Source of the DNA: Candidatus Bathyarchaeota archaeon
GTDB taxonomy: Archaea; Thermoproteota; Bathyarchaeia; Bathyarchaeales; UBA233
Direction of reading: 5' to 3'
Assembly (NCBI GenBank): GCA_029907045.1
Contig: JARYMR010000030.1
Span: forward strand, 1 to 13,769
DNA length: 13,769 nt
Shown here in pieces: positions 1 to 7,030 of this stretch. The first letter of the stretch is position 1. Each line of letters starts with the position of its first letter. The position numbers and the translations under genes are program-made. The notes under the pieces were generated by a model. It ran no database searches and had not been told where the DNA came from. It worked only from the letters and a program-made list of their open reading frames with translations.

Positions 1-1134
1 TAAAATTTTGGCGGCTTCGAAAACTTCGTTTTGAGTGTAAGCCACAGAGCGCATATACCCCTTATGTATCAGGTAAGATATCAGAGGCGCCATTCCATGG
101 TATCGCAAACCACCGGCATGTATGGGCGGACACGCATATCCATGTCCAATTGTTAACATTTTCAGAAGTGGTGTCATCTTACCTGTATCTCCATAATCGT
201 ATGTGTAAACGCCTCTTGTTGTGTGGGGAACCGCTTTTGATTCGCAAGCAACAAATTCTGTGGCGGTTTTGCCTTTAAGTTTGTCCATCATGAAGGGAAA
301 TGCAAAGCCTGCATAGTTTGAGCCCCCGCCTATGCAACCACAAACAACATCGGGGTAAGTGTCTATAAATTCAAACTGTTTTTTTGCTTCTAAGCCTACT
401 ATTGTTTGGTGCATAAGCACGTGGTTCAGAACAGAACCCAAAGAATATCGTGTGTCTTCGTTTGTAAGCGTGTCTTCGATTGCTTCTGTTATAGCTATTC
501 CCAAAGTTCCAGGATTTTCTGAGTTTTCTTTAAGCAATTTTCTGCCAAAATTTGTTTGTTCACTTGGTGATGGAAACATTTCTGCGCCATAAATTTGCGC
601 TATGATTCTTCTGCCCGGCTTCTGGTAATAGCTTGCCTTAACCATGTAGATTCGACATTTTAATCCAAAAATGGTGCACGAGAAGGCTAGGGCTGTTCCC
701 CATTGTCCCGCTCCTGTTTCCGTCACTAATCTTTTTATTCCTTGTTCTTTATTGTAATAGGCTTGTGCAAGAGCAGTATTAGTTTTGTGGCTTCCAGTCG
801 GGCTAAAGTTTTCACATTTAAAGTATATTTGGGCTGGCGTTTTCAGATGCTTTTCTAATCTTTTGGCTCTATACAGCGGTGTGGGGCGTGGAAGCCTTAG
901 ATATGCATCCAAAACTTCTTCTGGTATTTTTATGTAGCGTTCTTGAGAAACTTCTTGTTTTATGAGTTCTTTTGCGAATATTCTTTCTAATAGTTGGGGG
1001 CTTATTGGTTTTAGGGTTGTGGGGTCTAATGGTGGTGGTAAGGGTTCTGGGAGGTCTGCTTGTATATTATACCATTCTTTTGGTATTTCCTCGGGGCTGA
1101 GTGGTGTGAAGCTTTCGTTTATTTTTTTATGCAT
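1..1134 (-). CDS. trpB2: TrpB2-type tryptophan synthase beta chain, C-terminus beyond window
   Basis: This PLP enzyme joins indole and serine to make tryptophan. Read on the minus strand there are 378 open codons from ATG at 1134 to the window edge, with no stop; the family is usually about 430-450 residues, so roughly the last 60 are missing. The PLP lysine is K117 in SPTGSHKTN, the catalytic glutamate is E139 in TETGAGQWG, and the phosphate-binding loop is GGGSN at 269-273. The long N-terminal extension before LPRPTPLYRA and the TETGAGQWG wording indicate the TrpB2 subfamily common in archaea, not the TrpA-partnered TrpB1; this is family knowledge. The start is supported by AAGGGGA eight bases upstream. 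It is divergent from an HTH-ACT regulator. No trpA or other trp gene is visible in the window. Confidence 0.95.
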   Translation of the reverse strand, partial: MHKKINESFTPLSPEEIPKEWYNIQADLPEPLPPPLDPTTLKPISPQLLERIFAKELIKQEVSQERYIKIPEEVLDAYLRLPRPTPLYRAKRLEKHLKTPAQIYFKCENFSPTGSHKTNTALAQAYYNKEQGIKRLVTETGAGQWGTALAFSCTIFGLKCRIYMVKASYYQKPGRRIIAQIYGAEMFPSPSEQTNFGRKLLKENSENPGTLGIAITEAIEDTLTNEDTRYSLGSVLNHVLMHQTIVGLEAKKQFEFIDTYPDVVCGCIGGGSNYAGFAFPFMMDKLKGKTATEFVACESKAVPHTTRGVYTYDYGDTGKMTPLLKMLTIGHGYACPPIHAGGLRYHGMAPLISYLIHKGYMRSVAYTQNEVFEAAKIL

Positions 1135-1163
1135 ATAGATGTCCCCTTATGTATGTTTTTGTC

Positions 1164-1185
1164 CATATATGTGCGATAATATACT
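1164..1185 (-). promoter_or_regulatory. Probable trpB2 promoter region with CATATATG palindrome
   Basis: Two AT-rich elements lie upstream of the trpB2 start: the perfect 8-base palindrome CATATATG at 1164-1171, and a TATA-like stretch at 1176-1185 (AGTATATTAT on the minus strand). A TATA box near 1180 would start transcription around 1154, leaving a short leader that includes the AAGGGGA binding site. Which element is the TATA box cannot be decided by eye. Confidence 0.35.
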
Positions 1186-1201
1186 AAAGCAAAACGAACA
1201 T

Positions 1202-1209
1202 ATTTATAC
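1202..1209 (+). promoter_or_regulatory. TATA box for the HTH-ACT regulator gene
   Basis: The sequence ATTTATAC resembles the archaeal TATA box and is preceded by a purine-containing stretch that could be a BRE. Transcription would start near 1230, leaving a short leader with AAGGA at 1233-1237, nine bases before the ATG at 1247. This placement is the main reason for rejecting the longer reading that starts at 1139. Confidence 0.45.
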
Positions 1210-1246
1210 TTTACTGCACAAAACAGTACATGAAGGAATCCATAAC

Positions 1247-1750
1247 ATGTGGAGCAAAATAGTAAAATGCCTAGAAGGTTATCCGGAAAGACTAAAAGTA
1301 GCCCGTGTTCTCGTAGAAAATGGACTTAGCGTAAGAAACGGAAAAATCTACCTTAACGAAATCGAAATCCCACCAGTGCGCATAGCCAGGGTCGCCAAAG
1401 TAGACAGAAGAACAGTAAACGAAACGCTGAATGCAATCCGCACAAACCGCGAACTAAAACAAATCTTCGAAGGATTAAGGTCAGCCGGGCATTCCTTAAA
1501 AGAGATTGCCAAACATTTGGATTTGGGAGTTGTCGAAATAACGCCTGTGGATGCACGAATTCCAGGCATACTCGCAGGCTCTGCCTCGCTTCTTGCGAAA
1601 GCTGGTTTAAGCATAAGACAAGCAATAGTAGATGACCCAGAGCTGTCGCCTGAACCCAAATTGACTTTGATTGCTGAGAAAAAAATTCCAGGCGAATTGA
1701 TTCCAGAATTTTTGAAAATAAAGGGCATAGCCAAAGTTTCAGTTTATTAA
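1247..1750 (+). CDS. HTH-ACT amino-acid metabolism regulator
   Basis: A 167-residue protein of the archaeal family described as a predicted regulator of amino-acid metabolism with an ACT domain (COG2150-like). Residues about 10-65 form a DNA-binding helix-turn-helix region (IARVAKVDRRTVNETLNAI near 46-64). Residues about 95-167 look like an ACT domain, with a VVEITPVDARIPGILA strand-helix start and a C-terminal KGIAKVSVY strand; ACT domains usually bind amino acids. The frame is open back to 1139, but the upstream 36 residues are Cys-rich, unlike the family, and cross the predicted TATA box, so the ATG at 1247 with AAGGA upstream is preferred. It is divergent from trpB2, sharing 112 bases. 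That makes control of trpB2 or of its own gene plausible, but the ligand is unknown. Confidence 0.85.
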   Translation: MWSKIVKCLEGYPERLKVARVLVENGLSVRNGKIYLNEIEIPPVRIARVAKVDRRTVNETLNAIRTNRELKQIFEGLRSAGHSLKEIAKHLDLGVVEITPVDARIPGILAGSASLLAKAGLSIRQAIVDDPELSPEPKLTLIAEKKIPGELIPEFLKIKGIAKVSVY

Positions 1751-1763
1751 AATAGTTTCATGT

Positions 1764-1788
1764 TAGCGATTAATGTATTAAACCGCTA
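1764..1788. repeat. Nested dyad upstream of hdrA promoter
   Basis: An outer inverted repeat, TAGCG (1764-1768) with CGCTA (1784-1788), encloses a second one, TTAAT-GT-ATTAA (1770-1781). The whole forms a 25-base near-symmetric element. It ends a few bases before the presumed hdrA TATA box. No T-run follows, so a terminator for the upstream gene is less likely than an operator, but no regulator is identified. Confidence 0.4.
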
Positions 1789-1791
1789 TGA

Positions 1792-1800
1792 ATAATAAAT
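1792..1800 (+). promoter_or_regulatory. Possible TATA box of the hdrACB operon
   Basis: ATAATAAAT sits about 45 bases before the hdrA ATG. It would place the transcript start around 1820, just before the GTGAGG binding site at 1825-1830. The match to the archaeal TATA consensus is only moderate. ATGTATTA at 1774-1780, inside the dyad, is an alternative. Confidence 0.35.
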
Positions 1801-1837
1801 AGATTTGAAGGGTATTTTACTCTCGTGAGGTTTGCTG

Positions 1838-4800
1838 ATGCCTAGGATAGGCGTTTACGTTTGCCACTGCGGCTTAAACATTGCAGGAGTTGTTGATGTA
1901 GAGAAGGTTACTGAATACGCTGAGAAATTACAAGATGTTGTAGTTGCCAAGCATTATGTTTACATGTGTTCTGAAACTGGACAACACATGATTAAAGAAG
2001 ACATTAAGGCGTATAACCTTGACAGAATAGTTATTGCTACATGCTCGCCGAGAATGCATGAAGAAACCTTCCGCAGAACTGTTTCAGAGGCGGGCTTAAA
2101 CCCCTATTTGCTTGAAATCGTCAATTTAAGAGAGCACGTCTCATGGGTTCACAGCGAAGAGCCAGAAAAAGCCACCGAGAAAGCTAAAGAGCTTGTTAGG
2201 ATGGGTGTAGCGCGTGTCAAACTTTTGGAGCCTTTGGAAAAGCGAAGGGTTAGCGTTGAGAAAAGCGTTTTAGTTGTTGGCGGTGGGATTGCTGGAATAC
2301 AGGCTTCGTTAGATTTGGCTGATGCTGGTTTTAGAGTTTATCTTGTTGAGAAGGCCCCTAGCATTGGCGGACGCATGGCACAATTAGACAAGACTTTTCC
2401 AACTCTCGATTGCAGTGCGTGTATATTAACGCCAAAAATGACAGAAGCGGCACGACATCCTAATATTCAATTGATAACTTGTGCGGAAGTAGAAAATGTA
2501 TCGGGTTATGTTGGCAACTATGAAGTTTCAATTGTAAAAAATCCCAGGTATATAGAGGAAGCAAAATGCACAGGATGCGGTGAATGTGAAAAAGTATGTC
2601 CAATTTCCTTGCCAAACGAGTTTGAATTGGGACTCGCTGAAAGAAAAGCAATTTACAGACCATACCCTCAAGCAGTTCCAAATGTTTACACAATAGACAA
2701 AAAAGGCATAGCGCGATGTAGGGCCGCTTGTCCAGCGGGCGTAAACGTTCAAGGTTATGTCGCCCTTATAGCGAAGGGAAAATTTAAGGAAGCCTACAAG
2801 TTAATTAGAGAGGCCATACCATTTCCCGCGGTGTTGGGAAGAGTTTGTTTTCACCCGTGCGAGAATGACTGCGAAAGGGGCGATGTTGAAGAACCCATTG
2901 CAATCTGCGCCCTCAAACGTTTCGTTGCAGATTACATGATGAAACAACCACAAGAAAAACCAGCCCCAATCCAACCGAAATATGAGGAAAAAATCGCTGT
3001 GATAGGCGCTGGTCCAGCAGGGTTAACTGCCGCTTATGAATTAGTAAAAATGGGTTATCCGGTAACAGTTTTTGAGGCTTTGTCCGAACCAGGCGGCATG
3101 TTAAAGATAGGCATACCCGAATATAGGCTTCCCAAAAAAAATTTGGCAAAAGAAATCAAGTATTTAGAAGATTTAGGTATTCAAATTCGCACTAATGTGG
3201 CTATTGGTAAAAATTTAAGTTTTGAAGATTTAAAGAAAACGGGGTATAAGGCAGTTTTCTTAGCGGTTGGCATGCAAAAAAGCCTAAAGTTAGGCATTGA
3301 AGGGGAAGAATTGCAAGGAGTTTTTCAAGGCGTTGACTTCTTAAGAGATGTGAATTTGGGTAAAAAGGTTGAAATCGGAGGGCGTGTCGCCGTAGTAGGT
3401 GGTGGAAATGTTGCAATTGATGTTTCCAGGGTTGCGTTGAGGTTAGGCGCCAAAAAAGTTTACATTCTCTATAGAAGATCAAGGGAAGAGATGCCAGCCT
3501 TCCAACCAGAAGTTGAGCAAGCAGAGAAAGAAGGCGTTGAATTTCTCTTCCGCAAAGCACCAAAAAGAATTATCGGCGAAAATGGCAAGGTTGTCGCTGT
3601 TGAATGTTTTGAAATGATGCTCACCGAACCAGATGAGACGGGAAGGAGAAAACCAATTCCCATTGAAGGCTCAGAACACATAATTCCCGTGGACACAGTC
3701 ATCACAACCATAGGTCAAGCTTTAGATACGACTTCTCTGCCACTAGAATTGAAGCTAAACCATGGAACAATAGAAGTTGACCCCCAAACTCTTCAAACAA
3801 ACATACCCCATATATTTGCAGGTGGAGACGCAGTTTTAGGTCCAGCCACGGTTATCGAAGCAATAGCGAATGGGAAAAGAGCGGCAATCTCCATCCACAA
3901 ATACCTACGTGGCGAAGATTTGAAAGCTGTTGAAGAGGAAGGATTGCCTCCAGTTAAGATATTCCCTAAAGAGGGCATCAAGAAGAGAAAAAGGCAAGCC
4001 ATGCCTCTGCTGCCAGTTGAAGAAAGAATTAAGGGTTTTGATGAGGTTGAGTTGGGCTTTAGCGAAGAAATGGCTATTGAAGAAGCGAAGCGTTGTCTTG
4101 CTTGTGGTGGGTGTTCTGAATGTTTAGAATGCGAAAAAGTATGCGAAGCAAAGGCAATTGACCATAAACAAAAGCTTCAAAGGATAAACGTCAAAGTTGG
4201 TGCAATAATAATTACTACTGGCAGCGAACTTTTTGACGCTTCAAAAATCCAAGAATACAGTTTCGGAAAATCAAAAAACATAATCACAAATCTCCAATTT
4301 GAAAGGCTATGTAACGCTTCTGGACCAACTGGCGGAAAAATCCTTTGTCCACAAAACGGCAAAACGCCAAAAACTGTGACTTTCATTCAATGCGTAGGTT
4401 CGAGAGACTCGAGATTTCATGAATATTGTTGTCGTATTGGTTGTATGGCAACATTAAAACAAGCAATCCTCGCTCGAGAAAAACTTGGCAAGGAAGTGGA
4501 CATTTATGTCTGTTTTAATGATATGCGGGCTTTCGGCAAGGGTTATGACGAGTTTTATAGGCGAGCAAGAGAAATGGGCATAAACTTTGTTGCTGGTTTG
4601 CCTTCCGAAATCCGCTGCGTTTCTGATGGGGCGCTTTACTTTGATGTTTATGATAAGGGAACAAACAAACTCTTAGAACTGCATTCAGACCTTGTTGTGC
4701 TTGCCAATGGGCTTGTTCCCAACAGCGATTTGGGAAAAATAAGCAGCATATTTCATGTTTCAAGAAGCGCCGACGGCTTCCTATTAGAAGCTCATCCGAA

Positions 4801-5221
4801 ACTGCGACCTCTTGAAAGCGCAATAAATGGAATTTTTATCGCTGGCACATGCCAAGGTCCCAAGGACATTCCTGATACTGTGGCTCAGGCAAGTGGAGCG
4901 GCGGCAAAAGCCATAGACCTTTTGGCAAGTGGGGAGATTGAAATTGAACCATTAAAAGCGGTGGTGGACGAAGACTTGTGTAGTGGTTGTCGCCTCTGCG
5001 AGGCAATCTGTCCATTCGTTGCTATAGATATGAAAACTGAAACTTTGGATGGTTCTGAAAGGGTTAAAGCTGAGGTTTTAGAAGCCATGTGTCAAGGCTG
5101 TGGTTTATGCGTTTCCGCTTGTCCAACAAAAGCTATTAAAATGCGCCATTATACTGATGAGCAGTTTCTTGCGCAAATTAAGGCTGCATGTTTAGAAACA
5201 GAAGCCTTTGGAGGCGGCTAA
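1838..5221 (+). CDS. hdrA: HdrA-like flavin reductase with inserted GltD/NfnB module
   Basis: An 1127-residue cytoplasmic iron-sulfur flavoprotein, the electron-splitting core of a heterodisulfide-reductase-type complex. In order: HdrA N-terminal domain with C9, C11, C44 and C69; FAD site VVGGGIAGIQASL (146-158); LDCSACILTPKM (190-201); ferredoxin motif CTGCGECEKVCP (244-255). About 289-748 is a GltD-like insert: cysteines 294, 298, 337, 341, 345 and 357, FAD site VIGAGPAGLTAA (388-399), NAD(P) site VVGGGNVAIDVS (519-530) and AGGDAVLGPATV (661-672). HdrA then resumes with CLACGGCSECLECEKVC (753-769), a Cys-rich segment starting CVGSRDS (852), and two terminal ferredoxin motifs (1048-1059 and 1085-1096). 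Without the insert about 667 residues remain, the usual HdrA length. The start is ATG 1838, seven bases after GTGAGG; an in-frame TTG at 1832 is less likely. Confidence 0.92.
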   Translation: MPRIGVYVCHCGLNIAGVVDVEKVTEYAEKLQDVVVAKHYVYMCSETGQHMIKEDIKAYNLDRIVIATCSPRMHEETFRRTVSEAGLNPYLLEIVNLREHVSWVHSEEPEKATEKAKELVRMGVARVKLLEPLEKRRVSVEKSVLVVGGGIAGIQASLDLADAGFRVYLVEKAPSIGGRMAQLDKTFPTLDCSACILTPKMTEAARHPNIQLITCAEVENVSGYVGNYEVSIVKNPRYIEEAKCTGCGECEKVCPISLPNEFELGLAERKAIYRPYPQAVPNVYTIDKKGIARCRAACPAGVNVQGYVALIAKGKFKEAYKLIREAIPFPAVLGRVCFHPCENDCERGDVEEPIAICALKRFVADYMMKQPQEKPAPIQPKYEEKIAVIGAGPAGLTAAYELVKMGYPVTVFEALSEPGGMLKIGIPEYRLPKKNLAKEIKYLEDLGIQIRTNVAIGKNLSFEDLKKTGYKAVFLAVGMQKSLKLGIEGEELQGVFQGVDFLRDVNLGKKVEIGGRVAVVGGGNVAIDVSRVALRLGAKKVYILYRRSREEMPAFQPEVEQAEKEGVEFLFRKAPKRIIGENGKVVAVECFEMMLTEPDETGRRKPIPIEGSEHIIPVDTVITTIGQALDTTSLPLELKLNHGTIEVDPQTLQTNIPHIFAGGDAVLGPATVIEAIANGKRAAISIHKYLRGEDLKAVEEEGLPPVKIFPKEGIKKRKRQAMPLLPVEERIKGFDEVELGFSEEMAIEEAKRCLACGGCSECLECEKVCEAKAIDHKQKLQRINVKVGAIIITTGSELFDASKIQEYSFGKSKNIITNLQFERLCNASGPTGGKILCPQNGKTPKTVTFIQCVGSRDSRFHEYCCRIGCMATLKQAILAREKLGKEVDIYVCFNDMRAFGKGYDEFYRRAREMGINFVAGLPSEIRCVSDGALYFDVYDKGTNKLLELHSDLVVLANGLVPNSDLGKISSIFHVSRSADGFLLEAHPKLRPLESAINGIFIAGTCQGPKDIPDTVAQASGAAAKAIDLLASGEIEIEPLKAVVDEDLCSGCRLCEAICPFVAIDMKTETLDGSERVKAEVLEAMCQGCGLCVSACPTKAIKMRHYTDEQFLAQIKAACLETEAFGGG
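5210..5217 (+). promoter_or_regulatory. Ribosome binding site setting the hdrC TTG start
   Basis: GGAGGCGG lies inside the last codons of hdrA, six bases before TTG at 5224. It decides in favour of a TTG start for hdrC over the overlapping ATG at 5188 or the downstream ATG at 5242, and suggests translational coupling with hdrA. Confidence 0.65.
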
Positions 5222-5223
5222 AA

Positions 5224-5733
5224 TTGGGTTTAACCGATTTGATGTCTATGGCTAAATCAAATGCAGAAACCCGCGAAAAAATCTTGTCAAAACTTGGCGG
5301 AATAGAGCTTGTCAACTGTTTTCAGTGTATGAAGTGTACAAGCGGATGCACAGCCCTGAAGCTTTTGGAGTTAAAACCTCATGAAATTGTGAAACTTGTT
5401 AACTTAGGTTTTGTTGATGAGTTGGCGGCTTCTGATATAATTTGGACTTGTGCTACATGCCTAAAATGTGTAGAGCGATGTCCCCAAAAGGCGTCTCCCT
5501 ATCATGTGATTATTGCTTTGCGAAATCTTGCTGTTGAAAGAGAAGCCAAGGTGCCAGAAGGATATCTAAAAGCTATTTCACAAATTCTTGAAACTGGATT
5601 GGCGGAAGCTATTCAAAAAGCGGTAACAAACAAAATGGAAACCTTCGACCGGGAAAGCCTAAAATTGCCAAAAATTACTTCACCTAAAGAAAGTTTTCAA
5701 TCTGCCTTTATGAAAATGTTGGAGGAAAAATAA
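5224..5733 (+). CDS. hdrC: HdrC-like heterodisulfide reductase subunit C
   Basis: A 169-residue iron-sulfur subunit expected to carry electrons from HdrA to HdrB. Two [4Fe-4S] motifs are complete: CFQCMKCTSGC at residues 32-42 and CATCLKCVERCP at 76-87, followed by the helix-rich segment that starts with the family-typical KASPYHVIIALRN. In the first motif the usual proline after the last cysteine is replaced by threonine. There is no membrane helix, so this is the soluble HdrABC type and not the membrane HdrDE type. The gene begins two bases after the hdrA stop with a TTG start behind a strong ribosome binding site, and it ends two bases before hdrB. The order A-C-B and tight spacing indicate one operon. 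An upstream ATG at 5188 would overlap hdrA and add 12 unrelated basic residues. Confidence 0.92.
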   Translation: MGLTDLMSMAKSNAETREKILSKLGGIELVNCFQCMKCTSGCTALKLLELKPHEIVKLVNLGFVDELAASDIIWTCATCLKCVERCPQKASPYHVIIALRNLAVEREAKVPEGYLKAISQILETGLAEAIQKAVTNKMETFDRESLKLPKITSPKESFQSAFMKMLEEK

Positions 5734-5735
5734 CA

Positions 5736-6605
5736 TTGAAGGTTGCTGTTTTTTGGGGCTGCAGAATATTAACAAGTCAGTACGCTTACGAGATGTCAAT
5801 GAGAGAAGTTTTCCCAAAACTAAACATTGAGCTTGTAGATTTACCTGAAACTAACTGTTGCGGAGATCCTATTAAAAGCATAAATGATTCAGCAGCAAAC
5901 TACTTGGCAGCGAGAATTTTAGCCTTAGCCAACAAAACTGGTTTAGAAGATCTGCTTATTCCATGTAACCGTTGTCACTTCGCAATTTCGGAAGCAAAAA
6001 CTGTCGTAAACAAAAATGAAAAAATCGGTAAGAAAATTGTTGATTTGTTACGGGAAGAAGGCTTAGATTATAATTCAAACATTAGAATTTGGCATGTAAT
6101 CGACTTCTTACATGATTTTATTGGCTTAGACAAGATTAAAGTGGCTGTGCAAAAGCCTCTTAATTGTTTAAAATTTGCAACACATGTTGGTTGCCAAATT
6201 ATCCGTTACACTGATTTGGGCAGAGTTGACGATTCGGAAAACCCAAGGAAACTGGATGAATTAGTGCGTACTTTGGGAGCGGAAACCGTGGATTACGCTG
6301 AAAAATTGGATTGTTGTGGCGCAGCCTTAATGCATAGCCATCCAGACTCTGCCCTTTCATTGACTGGCACGAAAATTAAGGCTTTACAAAATTTAGCCGT
6401 GGACGGTTTAATTATTTCTTGCCCAGATTGCGGTTTAATGTTTGACGCTAAGCAAAAGGACGCTCAAACAGTTGTTGGAGCAAAACTCAACATGCCCGTA
6501 ATATATTACACGCAGTTACTTGGCTTAGCTCTAAACATTGGAGCGGAGAAGCTTGGTTTGCATTTGAACCAAAGCCCCATTGATAAATTTTTGAGCGAAT
6601 TGTAA
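5736..6605 (+). CDS. hdrB: HdrB-like heterodisulfide reductase subunit B
   Basis: A 289-residue subunit with two CCG domains that in HdrB hold non-cubane [4Fe-4S] clusters and perform disulfide reduction. The first has C9, C41-C42 (NCCGDP) and C77/C80 (PCNRC); the second has C153, C193-C194 (DCCGAALMH) and C229/C232 (SCPDC). All expected ligands are present with spacing close to the published HdrB pattern, so the active site appears intact. The start is TTG at 5736 behind GGAGG (5721-5725), giving MKVAVFWGC, which is typical for the family. It closes the hdrACB operon. The physiological disulfide is unknown: with no methanogenesis genes here, CoM-S-S-CoB cannot be assumed. Confidence 0.93.
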   Translation: MKVAVFWGCRILTSQYAYEMSMREVFPKLNIELVDLPETNCCGDPIKSINDSAANYLAARILALANKTGLEDLLIPCNRCHFAISEAKTVVNKNEKIGKKIVDLLREEGLDYNSNIRIWHVIDFLHDFIGLDKIKVAVQKPLNCLKFATHVGCQIIRYTDLGRVDDSENPRKLDELVRTLGAETVDYAEKLDCCGAALMHSHPDSALSLTGTKIKALQNLAVDGLIISCPDCGLMFDAKQKDAQTVVGAKLNMPVIYYTQLLGLALNIGAEKLGLHLNQSPIDKFLSEL

Positions 6606-6621
6606 ATTGTATATACGCTAA

Positions 6622-6640
6622 AGTATTTTCGGTAAATACT
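6622..6640. repeat. AGTATTT/AAATACT inverted repeat after hdrB
   Basis: AGTATTT (6622-6628) and AAATACT (6634-6640) form perfect 7-base arms around TCGGT. The element lies between the hdrB stop and a TATA-like sequence beginning at 6639. A third copy of AAATACT is at 6676-6682, just before the next gene. It could be an operator or a weak hairpin ending the hdr transcript; the overlap with the next TATA box favours an operator. Confidence 0.4.
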
Positions 6641-6648
6641 ATATATGC
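6639..6648 (+). promoter_or_regulatory. TATA box for the small Cys-rich gene
   Basis: CTATATATGC is a good TATA-like sequence about 55 bases before the GTG at 6696, implying a transcript start near 6668-6670. It abuts the inverted repeat at 6622-6640. Confidence 0.45.
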
Positions 6649-6695
6649 AAATAGAATATATCATTCAAGAATCCTAAATACTTTTGGTGGCATAA

Positions 6696-6944
6696 GTGGG
6701 ACAATTGGAAACACTAAATGTTCAGAAAGTCAACGAAAAATCCAACATAGTAGGAGTTAGGCCATTTAAATGCAACACTCACATGGTGCACAACGTCAAA
6801 GTAATCGAGTATGCCGATGGTTCCATATGGGTTTCATGTCCACTTTTTGGCTGGTACACTGAGAACTGTTATGGAAAGGCTGTTCTAAAACTTGGATGCA
6901 AAGAAAGAAAGAAACGGTGCACTTGGTATATTGGTACACGTTAA
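6696..6944 (+). CDS. Small Cys-rich protein of unknown function
   Basis: I do not recognise this 82-residue protein. It starts at GTG 6696, five bases after GGTGG (6686-6690), a good ribosome binding site; ATG at residue 30 is a weaker alternative. It contains five cysteines (C26, C48, C58, C68, C75) and two nearby histidines (H29, H32), a hydrophobic-aromatic core (SIWVSCPLFGWYTENCYG, 43-60) and a basic segment KERKKR (69-74). There is no signal peptide or membrane helix, so it is probably cytosolic; the Cys/His set suggests metal binding or disulfides, which is inference. It lies 90 bases after hdrB on the same strand with its own promoter-like sequence, and about 85 bases before the acyl-CoA dehydrogenase. 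A real gene is supported by the binding site and promoter, but no function can be given. Confidence 0.65.
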   Translation: MGQLETLNVQKVNEKSNIVGVRPFKCNTHMVHNVKVIEYADGSIWVSCPLFGWYTENCYGKAVLKLGCKERKKRCTWYIGTR

Positions 6945-6986
6945 ACAATTCTTAACGAAAATTTCTGCTTGATAGCTGAACAACTC

Positions 6987-6995
6987 TTTTATATC
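6987..6995 (+). promoter_or_regulatory. TATA box for the acyl-CoA dehydrogenase gene
   Basis: TTTTATATC lies about 40 bases before the ATG at 7031. Transcription would start near 7013-7018, giving a very short leader that begins close to the AGGTGA binding site at 7019-7024. Confidence 0.55.
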
Positions 6996-7030
6996 TCAAG
7001 TTTAGTAGTTAGGGTTCAAGGTGAAAGTTT

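Noticed and set aside
1139..1246. N-terminal extension of the HTH-ACT regulator from ATG 1139
   Set aside because: It crosses the likely TATA box and both promoters, encodes an uncharacteristic Cys-rich stretch, and the ATG at 1247 has a proper binding site and family-like N-terminus.
1348..1734. Long minus-strand open frame opposite the regulator gene
   Set aside because: It is a shadow of the regulator frame; the protein shows no recognisable domain and there is no binding site.
4515..4823. Minus-strand open frame of 102 codons inside hdrA
   Set aside because: It is antisense to a strongly conserved part of hdrA with no domain or promoter support.
5188..5223. Alternative hdrC start at ATG 5188 overlapping hdrA
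   Set aside because: No binding site precedes it, and GGAGGCGG points to TTG 5224.
7012..7026. GGGTTCAAG resembling a tRNA T-loop
   Set aside because: No acceptor stem, D-arm or anticodon arm surrounds it; it lies in the leader of the acyl-CoA dehydrogenase gene.
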